Source: Leucosporidium creatinivorum (taxonomy: Eukaryota; Basidiomycota; Microbotryomycetes; Leucosporidiales; Leucosporidiaceae). Taken from it: DNA of 64,000 nucleotides. Below, in pieces: positions 32,365 to 43,589 of the stretch. The stretch covers positions 760,440 to 824,439 of the forward strand of contig BCKL01000004.1 of assembly GCA_001600635.1 (NCBI GenBank), read 5' to 3'. Under the pieces are notes generated by a model that saw only the letters and a list, made by a program, of their open reading frames with translations, made no database searches and was not told where the DNA came from. Made by a program: the position numbers and the translations under genes. Every line of letters starts with the position of its first letter. Position 1 is the first letter of the stretch.

Positions 32365-34942
32365 ATGTCACACGGTGGGACGTGTCAGAAATGCCGTCAA
32401 CCATTACTATTCGAGACTAGTACTACGCCAATTGCCGACTCAGTAGGAGCCTTAGCCCGCTCCTCTTACGACTTGCTCTCCGCTTCAGAACGCAGGCCTC
32501 TCCCTTTACCATCACAATCACCTACAGCTACAGCTACAGCTACAGCAGGTCGATTACCCGCTGCTCGTAGGGCTCTCTATCAAACAGCAGCTACTACTCA
32601 ACCTCGTTCAGCCAACAACAACCCCAACAACGCACATCCTCCTCCTCCTACTCGACTACACGTCCCTTCCCCTTACCCCTACCCGTATCCTGCTACACCA
32701 TTAGGACCAACAGAATCCTTTGTCGTACTGGATCATCATGTAGCTCAATCACTCGCCGCTCTCCCTCCCCCTCCCCCACCTCACTCTCACTCTCACTCTC
32801 ACTCTCGCTCTTACCCCTCCGCCGCTTCCTCCTCCTCCTCCCTCAGCCCTGCACCAGCCAATCCCTCCTCCTCAGCATCATCCGACCAGCAAGCAACACC
32901 AGCCGCGCCCTCGCCCCTCACACCCCACCTAACCCAACTCTCGCACCTCTCGACCTACCTCTCCTCGCGCTCTTCCATCGATCACCCGCTGTGTACCGAA
33001 TGCATGGATTTCTTGTTGGGGATGATGGGCAAAGAGTTGGACGAGGGCAAGAAGGAGAGAGAGAGGTTGGCCGCGTGGGAGAGGGAGGTACTCAAGAGGA
33101 GGGAGGGAGGCGCCGAGGGTGGGGGGGACAAGGTCACTAGGGAGGGACTGCAGAGGGAGATCGCCAAGGTGTGTGTGTGTGTTATTCGTAGACTTCTCCC
33201 CCTTCTTACTCCACCATCTCGCCCACCCGCCCTCGTCTCGCCCTCCCTCCCTTCTCGGCCCAGCTCGGTGCTAACCCCCCCAACTCTCCTCCTCCTCCCA
33301 CCACACCAAACCAGTACCGCAAAGCCGAACGCCTAGCCATCACCGACCTCAAAGCCGTCGAATCGGAACGCTTAGCCCTAGACGCCGAGATCGCGGCGTT
33401 GGACCTCGAGGAGAAGGAGTTGGCAGCGGAGGAGGAGGGGTGAGTTGTGTCGAGGGGTCTTGCTTCTCTCTCTCTGCTTCTCCTACATGGGGGTCAAAAG
33501 CTGACCCGGATGATAACCACCACGAAACAGATTCTGGCGCGAGTACTCGTCCTATATCCTCCAAGCTGCTCAACTGCGCGATCAGACCAACGCCCTGCAG
33601 ACGCGCTACGAGCACGACGTGCGCGAGTTGGACAAGCTGCAGAAGACCAATGTGTACAGTGCGTTGGGCCATATTTTCTTCTCTCTCTTTCTCTTCTCGC
33701 TTCCTCCACGGTGTCTCTCGAGGCGAGAAGGCCCGGCCGGGAGGAGAAGAACATCTACGCACGCCAAGCTAACCCGACTCGGCCCTGCGTTGCGTTGGGA
33801 ACAGACGACGCCTTCTGCATCGGCCAAGAAGCGGGCTTCGGGACGATCAACGGCCTGCGACTTGGTCGACTTCCCAACATCCCTGTACGCCCTCCTTTCT
33901 CCCTTTCCCCTCTCCCCCCCGCCCTCCCCTCCTCCCACTCACTCACTCGCTTCCCTCGCCCCACACAGGTCCCCTGGCCCGAAATCAACGCCGCCTGGGG
34001 TCATACCCTCCTTCTCCTGCATACCATCGCGAGGAAGTTTGGGTTCAGCCAGAATGGGACGTTTGAGGGATGGAGGCTTTGGCCCGTGGGGAGTTTTAGT
34101 TGGATTGAGAGGATTCCGGCTGGAGGGGCAGGAGAAGGGGGGAGGGAGGGCAAGGGGAAGGGGGAGAGGTTGGAGCTGTGAGTTTTTTTCTTGCTTGGAG
34201 GCTGCTCTGATTGTGAGGAGGAGCAGGAGCTGACTCCTTGCCCCCGCCCTTTCTTCCTCTCCTCGCCCGCTCGCCTCCCCTTTCACTCTATCGCCGCCTC
34301 GCTCCACTCACACCACACTCTCGCACCCTTGCCCCCCTCCCTCCCTCCTTTCCTCCTCGACGCTCGCAGCTACGGCACCGACCAATTCGCGCTCAACTCG
34401 TTCCTCCAGAACCGTCGTTTCGACCAAGCGATGGTAGCCTTCTTGGACTGTTTGCGGCAGTTGATCGAGTGGGTTATGGAGCGCGATGGAGGAGGAGGGG
34501 CGGGAGGGGGAGGGGCAGGGGGAGGGGTGAGGGTCCCGCATTTGTGAGTTTTCGGGCTCGGCTCTTCGAGGCGAGGGAGAGAGGACCGAGGATGAGAGAG
34601 GCTGATGAGGTGGTGCGTTGGTGGGTTTGTTCAACAGGGTCAGCAAGGATAAGATTGGGGATGTGTCTATCAAGCTGCAGTTTGGGTCCGAGGAGACGTG
34701 GACGAGGGCTTTGAGGCATGTGAGTTCTTTTCGGGCTCGGCTCGGCCCGGCTCGGCTCTCTCTCGAGCCCCCGCTCCCCCTTCCCTCCAACCTCTCCATC
34801 GCTTCGTCACGCTTCACCGACGACTCTCCCGCCCGCCTCGCCAGCAGCGAAAGACAGGGCTATCGAGCTGACCCCCCCCCCCCCCCCTCGGCGACAGGTC
34901 CTCCTCGACCTCAAGATTCTGCTGGGGAGGGCGTCGCTCTGA
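32365..34942 (+). CDS. ATG6: Beclin-1 family autophagy protein Atg6/Vps30
   Basis: A subunit of Vps34 PI3-kinase complexes I and II in autophagy and vacuolar sorting. [17 protein letters not shown] at the N-terminus is the Atg6 CxxC motif. A long low-complexity region ([24 protein letters not shown]) follows, then [20 protein letters not shown], a coiled coil ([51 protein letters not shown]), and the BARA domain: [96 protein letters not shown] and the end [13 protein letters not shown]. About six introns; the last has a 16-C tract (34872-34887) before its acceptor. Very firm call. Confidence 0.92.
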
Positions 34943-35958
34943 TGGTACAGCGCCAGCGCGGGAAGAGAAGAAGAGGAGCGAGGAGCGAGGAGGAGGATAA
35001 AAAGCTAGCTGTCTGTTCCAATGTTGTCACTACAGTACTTTGCTTTCTTGGGGCTTGTTCCACAGCGCGCCCCCGCGAGAGAGTGGTTCGGCGAAGGCGG
35101 CGCCGAGCCAGCCCCCCTGCGACGCTTGGAAGATAGATGGGCGATGCAGGCATGTAGTGTGGCTAGCGAACGTCGTCTGTGCGGAGGATTGACCCTTGAG
35201 CCAGCTCAATTCAGCCTCCTACCGCTCGTTCTCGGCCTCACCAGGCTTGCCCTCCGCCTCATTGCTCGCAATTCTCATCGCCTCATCTACGCCCTCGCCA
35301 GTCGCCGAAGATTGCCAGAGACTACTGCAAAGCCTTCTGTACAGCTCGCCCAACCTCGTAACGAGCTACATCTCGCGCTGTAGGAGCTGGAACCCCCGCG
35401 CTCGTTTGTGGGGAGCTGGGAACCGACTGAAGTGGGTAGTAGCTAGCAGGTGAGCGTTTACTTGTACTGAAGACCTCCACTGCCGAGCGGAGGAGGTGCA
35501 CGATGTAAGAGAGGCTCGAAGGAGGGAGCGGAATGAGAGCTGAAGGGGACGCTCGAGGGAAGGGGAGGTCGCTGGTGCAGCGCAGGAACACTGGGTTGCT
35601 TCCAAGGGCTAGATCCCATCACTGGACTTACACTCAAGCATGCGTGAGGGCAGAGTAAGCTGCTGACCCCGTTGTTTCGACTCGCAGACAAGCTCAGCTC
35701 GCCATTCGCAAGGTTCAGCGTACAAGGTGAGCCTTTTCACTCCGCGCACCTTCTCCGCAACACCAGCGACATCCCCTCCTACTCTGCCGGTCACAAACGA
35801 GCCCTGCAGCGACCGACGCCGGCCCGGGCGACTCGGCGCTTTCGAATTTCGAGCTCGTTGGATGAGAGCTGACTTTCGCCCTACTCGCCCCCGGGAGTAG
35901 GAGAGTACAGCGGTTATCAAGTTCGATCCTTATCGACCTACTTCGAGCGAGTGTGCCT
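34943..35958. other. Intergenic region
   Basis: About 1 kb between the ATG6 stop and the next start codon. Several open frames exist on both strands (around 35196-35453 and 35322-35591), but none shows domain features or convincing splice continuity. Part is probably the 5' leader of the gene at 35959. Confidence 0.35.
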
Positions 35959-37069
35959 ATGACGGCCAACACCTCGCCGACCTTGAAGCTTCTATCTCGC
36001 CCTCGAAGCTCTGCGCCGGCGGTCTCATTGCATAGCAGTGCTGGAGGCTTGCCTGACGTTCAAAACGAGCCTGTTACCTATCTCGAAACCCCAACGAACC
36101 CAGCAGTCCCTCACGACTCCTCACCACTCGCCAATTCCTTCCTTCGACCTCCGCCGAGCCTCAGCAACGAAGGAACAGTCACAGTCCGGTTCACGTTTGA
36201 CCCTGTGGCCACGCCCTCAGCTATCAGAGACTTCTCAGGAGGCCCGTTCCACGAGCTCATCGCCGGTGTGCCAGCCGAAGCCGTCTATCCCCTCACCTTT
36301 CGCTCGCCGGCGACTCAGCAGCTCCTCGTTGACTGCTCGGAGGTCAGCTCGCTCCTTGGAGAGCATCCTATCCCTTCCGACTGGTGTATCAGTCAATCGG
36401 ACGACCTCATTGCGCGCTTTCGCCGTCTGACGGAGGCGGTCAGCAGCGAGAGTGTGTCCTCGTTCATGGACCGAGCTTTCCGGCAATTCCTAGTCGTCTC
36501 TCGCATGGGCGACGGGGTCCTCGAACGGTCCGAAGAGATACAAGAGCACCTGCTCGGACTCTATCGATGGGAGCATAATCGGTCGGATGATCCGACCGAC
36601 GACATTGAAGGTTGGGCCGAAGCGGTGACTTTGTTGAGACTGATGTGGTGTCGAGGCAGTGTGATGGGTGCGTACTCTTTGTTCTTCCATCTTCGACCTA
36701 GCTCTTCACTGAATTTGACCTACCCACAGAGCAATGGAACCCTGCGGCCGAGAGGTTGTTGGCCGAGCTGGACGGCCAAACTCCGAAGGGTGAATGCCGC
36801 TTCTCCATGTCGCGCCGGCAACGCTGACCATATTCGCTATAGGCCCATACCCTTTCTCCCCTCCTGAACACCCACGTCCCCCATCTCACTCGCCGCCCGA
36901 CCCACCGTCGCCTTCTCGCCTCTCCACTCCGCCGGACAGCTCTCGCGGCGGCGACGAGCCTACGGGTCGCAGTCACGATGGATCCAACGCCGGTACTAAG
37001 CTTCCGCCGTCGAGGTATGGGCGATTCGTTGCAAGTCTGAGACGCTCGTTGGGACTCGAGAATGAGTGA
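35959..37069 (+). CDS. Unrecognised protein, three exons
   Basis: I do not recognise a family. Exons 35959-36667, 36730-36789 and 36843-37069 join in frame with GT-AG introns and typical branch sites. The N-terminus is Ser/Pro-rich. A globular-looking middle (FTFDPVATPSAIRDFSGGPF, ELIAGVPAEAVYPLTFRSPA, PSDWCISQSDDLIARFRRL, MDRAFRQFLVVSRMGDGVLE, WEHNRSDDPTDDIEGWAEAV, EQWNPAAERLLAELDGQTP) is followed by a Pro/Ser-rich tail ending SLRRSLGLENE. No signal peptide or membrane segment. The ATG at 35959 is the first in the frame. Coding bias and consistent splice phases support a real gene, possibly lineage-specific. Confidence 0.6.
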
Positions 37070-37426
37070 GACGAGGGAGCGCCGAGCGGGGAGCTGAGAT
37101 AGTCGGGCAGAGCTGGGAGGAGAGTCTGGATCGGTAGAGTATGTCTATAACGGTGTACTTATTGTTGTTGTGTCTCATTGTTCGCGCTTGGGGGCTGCGA
37201 GAGCGGTCGTCGAGAGGGTTCGGCGAAAGCGCTTTCCGATCGCCGAGCTCGTCGTGAAGAACCAGCAGGAGAGGTAGTAGAGAGGCGAAAGCAGAGCTCC
37301 ATACGTACTACACGCACTGACAGCTCATCCACCGACCTGTACAGGACCGGGCAGCAGAGGGCGAGAAGGCTTGCGAGCCAGCTTCTCGGCGGACTCGTCC
37401 GAGCGACAATGAGGTGTTACAACAGG
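37070..37426. other. Intergenic region, convergent gene ends
   Basis: About 360 bp between two converging genes. I see nothing beyond probable 3' untranslated sequence. Confidence 0.35.
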
Positions 37427-38944
37427 CTACACATCCCTCCACGACCTCGATATATCTATCCACTCCTTCGCCGTCAACCTTTCCACCCTCGTTTTCACTC
37501 CCCTCTCCTCACACCTCAGCCTGACCATCTCTTCTCCCGCCTCGCTCCACCCTCCCGCGACATCCTTCCTCTCCCTGTCCGGTAAGAGATACTCCAGCCT
37601 CCCCAGCCGACCACACGCCTCAAGCGCAGCCAGCAGATGCTCCGGCAGTAGCGGCATGAGGGAGCAGTCGAGGCTTGTGAGGCTCGGCGGGAAGAAGGCG
37701 AACGCGGAAGTGAGGGCGGCCGCGGGGAGGAAGATGGAGTCGAGGGATACGGTTGGTGGGAGGGGGGTGTAGCCGATCAGAGTGAGGTGGGTGAGATAGG
37801 GAGCTTGCAGCGTGGAGAGAAGGTGCGAGAGTGCGGAAATGTACTCGGCGGGCTTGTGGGTGAGGAAGGGGGTTAAGAGGGTGAGCGAGGTGAGAGAGTT
37901 GAGGGGCGATAGTGATGGTGCAGTTGTGGGCCGGGCTATATGGAAGATATGGAGGGTGAGATGGCGGAGAGTGCGCGTCGAGGGGTAGGCGAAGAAGGAG
38001 AGGGCGAGAGCCATGTCTTGCAGCACGGGATTGATGGTGAGGTGGGTGAGGCTGAGCCGCGCCGGTGGAGACGAGCCGTATATGAGGGGACGAAGAGAGG
38101 TGAGGGGTAGTTGGTGTACGAAGGTGAGCTCCTCCAGCTCGGCCGTTCGGCTGGCGAAGAAGCGTCGGAGCCCGTCAAGGCAGTCGGCGCAGGGCTCAGC
38201 CTCCCCGACACGACTACAGTAGTCGCCATTGAAGTTGAGCACCCTTGGTTGGGCGTCCGCGTCCACCAGCGCACGAAGGAGCGCTGGGCTCTGTCCGTTG
38301 ATGCTGCCCTTCAGAGCGATTCGTTTGACCGAGCGGCAGGCGTGCAGCACGCTCGTGAGCAGTCGGGCGGCGGGGTCAACCGATAAGTCGTGGCCGGAGT
38401 TGTTCACTCTGATGTCAACACTCCTGACGGCCTGAGCGAGGTGTGGACTGGCGATAAGGGTTCGTCCAAGGTCGGCGAAGGAGGTCGACCATCGCTGATA
38501 CCGCTCCTCGATGGCATCATCAGCCTCTGCGCTCATCTCGTGCCATCGTTCAGCGTAGTGTTCGTTTTCCTTGATGTTGAAGACGAGATCTCGATACAGG
38601 AGAGCCCGGCTGAAGGGGAGGAAGGTACGCGAGATCAGGCAGAGAAAGGCGATTCCACGAGTGTAAGTCCATTGCTGGAATAGGCCGCCCGTCTCCGTTG
38701 CCCGCAGGTGCTCAAAGATGATCTCGAGTAGCTCGGGAGGTAGTGACGAGAGGTAGTCGACGGGCGCGGAGGGAGGCGAAGTAGGGTTCGGCGGAGTTGT
38801 AGCTGCAGGAGCGAGAACGGCGGGGAGTGACCAGTTGGCGCTGCAGTGAGATATAAGTGAGCTCTTGCTCTTGTACAGCGAGCCCCACGCGACTCACGCT
38901 GCCTCCTTCCAGCGCGAAAGACGGCTCCGACCGGCCTCAAGCAT
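37427..38944 (-). CDS. F-box/leucine-rich-type protein
   Basis: Two exons. Exon 1 encodes MLEAGRSRLSRWKEAA from the ATG at 38944; after an intron of about 57 bp the second exon continues with APVDYLSSLPPELLEIIFEH, an F-box, then AFLCLISRTFLPFSRALLYR, the usual post-F-box LVSRxFxxxAxxLLY-like segment. The C-terminal two thirds have LRR-like strands (LRHLTLHIFHI, LTSLTLLTPFL, YLTHLTLIGYTPLP, LTSLDCSLMPLLPEHLL), ending IDISRSWRDV. It is probably a substrate receptor of an SCF ubiquitin ligase; the substrate is unknown. It is not closely similar to the F-box gene at 13618-14772. It is divergent from the DUF2439 gene across 211 bp. Confidence 0.75.
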
Positions 38945-39155
38945 CGCCGTGTGTCGTTGCTAAAGAGGGGGAAGGGGTGAGCGCGCTGGGGAAGACGACC
39001 GGAGCTTAGGTGTACCTACAGGTGAGCTACCAAAGCTCTACGCAGAGCTGAGCAAAAGCGAGCGACACGCACGAGGTCAAGCTGTCAGCTCGCTCTTCCT
39101 TTCCTCCGCATCGCTTGCTTTCTCGCAACTCGGCGGAAGCTGCAGCACGACAGCG

Positions 39156-40250
39156 ATGGCGAGCTCGGAGAGCTCAGCTGTAAAGAAGTACGACTGCCTC
39201 TTTACCAGCCAAATCCATAAGAAGCGTAAGTCGCGTCTCTCCTCCAAGCTCTCCCAGCTCTCGCTCACGCCGTCGCTCTCTCCAAATAACAGAGAAGACC
39301 TGGAAAGATGGCCATATCCGTCACCACCACTACAACAGCAAGACCTACCTACTCGCAGAGGACGGCGCCGTGCTCGCTGAGACGTTCTATCGACCCCCGG
39401 CCGGTGGCTCCAAGCAGCGCTTCTCGGACGACTTTGTGCTAGATGGGGAGGTCGAGTTTGAGACGGGCTACCGCGTCGAGGTCGGAGATCTGGTGTGGAA
39501 GGGCAGCACGGTCAGCAGCAGCTCTCTACAGCGCGTCGCGTCTCTGGGGAAGCTGACTTGGCTTCTACCGCCCTGCAGAACATGTCCGAGATCACCAAAG
39601 CTACCAAGGAAGCACGTTCGAAGGCTTCAGAGGGTGCTCGAGCGTGGGCTGCCTCGGAGGACGCCACTGGCAGCTTCAACTCGCCTGGACCGAGCTCGAC
39701 TTCCTCACGCTACGCCTCTCCTTATGCCAGCAGTAGCAGAAAGGGTGGCAAGCAGGAGAAGCCACAACTAGCTCCCATCTCGGCCAACCCCTCCGTCTAC
39801 CGAGGCTTCGGAGTTCCTCCGCCACGCTCCTACCTCGGCGGCAAGCAGCCCACCTCGGCGAAGGGAAGAAGCAAGACCGCCTCCTCTTCTTCTGCCTCGT
39901 CCTCCCGCGCGTACGCCACTTCCCCTTCCACTTCCTCCACCACCTCCTCCAAGCCCTGTGCCCGCCCCTCCCCTCTCGACCGCATTTCGGCGCTCGGAGG
40001 CGGCTCCCCCTCTTCCTCCCTCGTCTCCCCTCGACCGCGCCCTAGTCCTCAAGCCACTCCCATGGTCGGCACGCCTAGCAAAGCGACCGCCTCTCCTTTC
40101 AAGGCTCCTCGAAGAGTGGGCACGCCCACGCCAAAGGGAGGCAGCTCTGCGGCGAGGGCGGGAGGAGGGCCTTCGAGCGCGTTGGCGAAGAGGTCGCTTT
40201 CGCTGGACTGGAGGGAGTTTGGCGAAGAGGCTAGGGACGGTGGGAAGTGA
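39156..40250 (+). CDS. DUF2439 (ZGRF1/Mte1/Dbl2-type N-terminal domain) protein
   Basis: Exons 39156-39225, 39293-39510 and 39579-40250 join in frame. The N-terminal 80 residues match the DUF2439 domain: SAVKKYDCLFTSQIHKKQKT, then WKDGHIRYHHYNSKTYLLAE, DGAVLAETFY, FETGYRVEVGDLV. In yeasts this domain is found in Mte1 and Dbl2, which bind DNA structures and regulate Mph1/Fml1 helicases during recombination, and in animal ZGRF1. The rest is Ser/Pro-rich with no helicase, so the gene resembles Mte1/Dbl2 rather than full-length ZGRF1. C-terminal motifs such as TPSKATASPFKAPRRVGTP suggest phosphorylation sites. The second intron has an unusual donor, gtcagc. A DNA-repair role is inferred from the domain only. 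Confidence 0.75.
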
Positions 40251-40391
40251 GGTGAGATGAGGATGCAGTTCCTTTTTCGTTATGCTTGTTGTGCAACACT
40301 CGTTCCTGCTTTTCGTCGCTCGCTCGCTCACTCGTCGCCGCCCGAGAGTCCGTCCAAAGACCAACTAATTACATCATACTAATGCTGCTAC

Positions 40392-43188
40392 TCATATCGG
40401 TGGAATGGCTACCGTGTTCATCGTTTCTGCCGAGGTGATGGACGAGTAAAGGGTCGAAAGAACGACAAAGTGCAGGCCGAAAGCGTAGACGACGAAGAGG
40501 TTCCTCATGTACCGGTTGCCGAGGACGATGGTGGAGAGGGTGAGAAGGACCTTCTCGACCGGGTTGAGCATATGGATCGCTCGGCCTCGTTCCTGCACGA
40601 GAAGGAGAGGATCAGCTCTCGTTCGACTCGACTCGGCTCGGCGAAAGGACTCACCCGACCTCGGAACGCCTCGAAGGGGTTCATCGACTCGTCGTACTTG
40701 GTCTGGTACTTGCCGAGCTCCTCGTCGACCCTTACAGTCGTCTGGAATGCTCCACCCCTCTGCGGACCGCCCGAAGCGGCGTCGTCGCGGTAGCTTTGGA
40801 GGTAGCGGACCTTCTCGTAGAGCTTGAGACTGTCGGCCTGAAGCGACTTGATCTCGGAGCGGAGACCAGAAATGGTCTCGAATTGCTTGCGAAGTTCCTG
40901 TGGTCGAGAAGAGCGTCAGCGGTCGGTCGAGGGGGAAGAGAAGCACGGCGACTCGCCTCCTCGAGCTCGGCGTTGCGCTGGCGGAAGCGATCTCGCTGGC
41001 TGGTAATGATGGGGAGGATGGACGTCTCGGCCGAGCTGGTGAAAGTCGCAGGTGTTGGTCCGTTCGGCTCCTGCAGAAAGATCAAAATCAGCTATACTCT
41101 TCGTGGGTTCCGCCGAGCAGCTCACCTTTTTGCCAAGATTGAGGCCGGCCAGGGGGTCCTCACGTGCAGAGGGAGTGACTGCGCCGCTCCCCGCTCCTCC
41201 AGACTGGTTGATGCGAAGGAGGTCGTTCTCGAGTCGGTCGTTAAGGGTCCGCTGCTCGTCAAAGCGCGAGTGCAGAGCCTCGAGGTCGGCTGTGATGGTG
41301 CGGTGTGTGGCGAAGAGCTCCTCGTGAGCAACTCGAAGGCTGGTGAGCTCGTCCTGAAGCTTGCGGTTCTTGCCCATGAGGAGGTTCTCGAGCGGCTTGC
41401 CTCGGTGCGCGTTGGCCTTGTCGGCGTTGGGGTCGGGCATGCGCACCAGCTCGGAGGCGTCGTCCTCTGCCACCTCGTCGAGGTCCATGCCGGCGAACTC
41501 GACGTACTGCAAGCGCGACAGGTCAGCTTCGACTTCCACGAACGCCGAACAAGTTACCCACCTTCATGATCTCCAACTCGCGCTTGACCTCGTCATAATC
41601 GGCAAACTGCTTCACGCGCTCCTTGAGCTCCTCAACTTCCTTGGTCTTGGCAGCCTTTTCCTTGGTGAGCTCGTCGACCTTGCGTCCGACCTCCTTCCTC
41701 TCCTTTTCCGCCAGGTCCTTCTGCTCGTCGAGCGAGCGAATAAGCCGACTGGCCTCTGTCTGAAGGTCCGAGATCTGCGACTCGAGTACCGTGACACTAT
41801 GAAAAGACTTGACGGTCGGCGGAGACTCGGCAAGGCGCTAGGGAAGGTCCGAACATACCGACCAGCACTCTCACTGCCACTCCTGACTGCTTCAATCTCG
41901 GCGCGAAGCTTCTCGTTCCTCCTCTCGACCTCGGTGACTCGGCTGTTGGCTCGCTCGAGATCCTCGGTGATGAGGTCAGCTTCGGCGAGACGTGCGATCG
42001 TTTCTTGGTCTGCGGGCGACCGGAAAGGGTCAGCAAGAGCAGTGAGAGTAGCGAGGAGCTGCTGAGCGCACCTTGACGCTGGCTGTGGTCGAACAGCTTG
42101 GCTTGACTGGAATCGGCGGTCGTTCGGAGCTCGCGCAGCTGAGAGCGAGCGACGGTGACCTGCCGATGAAGATCCTTCTCCCTGTGAGTGACATGTAGAG
42201 TTAACGAGCCAATTCGCCTTTGATCTTCTGTACACTGTACGCACCTCTCCTCGTAGTTCCGTAGTCGCTCGTCGTAGGTAGCATGCAGCTCGGCCTCCTT
42301 GGCCGAGACGTTCTCCTTGACGATGTCGTCCATCTGAGGGAAGGAAGCGGGTCAGCTCGGGGTCTGAAGAGTGAATGTACGAGTATGCTACCTTGCTCTC
42401 CAACTTGTCCACCTTGTCCGCTAGCCTCTTGCGCTCCTTCTCGACGCTTTGCGACTCGGCGAGCTGCTGCTTGAGCTGCGCGACCTCCTCCTTCTGCCTC
42501 GCCAGCTCGGACTCGAGCACTCGGGCTTCTGATGCGCGTGCAGTTTGGTCCTGTTGTATGCGAGGGTCAGCAAGGAAGCAGAACGGAACAGCGAAGCTCG
42601 ACGCACGACGGCAGCATCCAGAAGAGGGAACGGGTCGGGAGCTTCGGCGAGGAGCTTGTACACGCTGAGGAACGAGTTCTCGGCGCTCTTTGACCGCTTA
42701 GTGAGGGCGTCGATCTCTCCTTGGTAGGCTGCAGGCGCGAAGAGCGACGGAGCATCAGCGGTCGTCGCGGCAACGGCTCCTACGAGCTCGCAAGAGCTTA
42801 CCCTTGAGCAGAGTCTTGAACGCTGGTCCTTTCTCTTCCTCTGAGACCTTCTTGAACTCTGTACGAGGGCAGCAAGAAGCGGGAACCGTCAGCTCACCCG
42901 CCTCGCCAGCCAGACACGTCCTGTCGACCGCGTTTCTCTCCCCTTCTTGCTGTAGTGAACCGACACTCACCCCTAGTCTGCTCTGCGAGCTTCTTCCTGC
43001 CGACCATGTTCTCCTTCTGGTTCTCTACAATCTCGATCCCTTGCTTGTCGAGCGTCTTTTGGAGCTCATGAAGGTTGATGTCTGCAGGGAGACAGCGCGG
43101 GTGAGTCGGATCCCATAGCAGCTGTACGAGACTACTACGTACCTCCCCAGACCTTGAGAGCCGCTGAGAAGTTGGTCGCTTCGGTCAT
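40392..43188 (-). CDS. Golgi coiled-coil membrane protein CASP (Coy1)
   Basis: A tail-anchored Golgin acting in intra-Golgi vesicle tethering. It starts [20 protein letters not shown] and has near-continuous coiled coil ([80 protein letters not shown]). The diagnostic CASP C-terminal region follows: [33 protein letters not shown], then [20 protein letters not shown] and the transmembrane [20 protein letters not shown], ending NTVAIPPI. About 13 small introns, roughly 650-700 residues after splicing. The start at 43188 gives the conserved N-terminus. Very similar in architecture to yeast Coy1 and animal CUX1-CASP. Confidence 0.9.
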
Positions 43189-43589
43189 GATGAACGAGCC
43201 CCCACAGCGAGCCTCGAGTCGGCGCGGGTTGCTAGAGAGCTCTAAAGCAGATGAGGAGGGGCAGCTGGCCGCGTCTGTAGAGCTGTAGTCGAGTTGAGCG
43301 TTCAGTCGGAAGGCGGAAAGCGATTGGAAGCGAGTTGTAGGTGAGGGCAACCTTGGATTCGACTTCGAGCCTCCTCGACGCGCGAGCCATTTCGCAGCTC
43401 TGCTTTCCGCCGTTCACTCGTTCTTTTCGCTCGTCTCGCATTCTGTACCTCGTTATGGCGGCTTGGATGCTTCCTTCTCCGCCGCATCTGATGCTGTTCA
43501 AGGGGTGACTCCGAGGACCAGCCAAGTCGTCGTCCTTGAGCGAGTTCGTCGCTTGACTTCCGCCTCGTCGCTGGTTTCTGTTCGACATA
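43189..43589. other. Divergent promoter region
   Basis: About 400 bp between the divergent CASP and DUF2235 starts. No additional gene is seen; both promoters should lie here. Confidence 0.4.
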
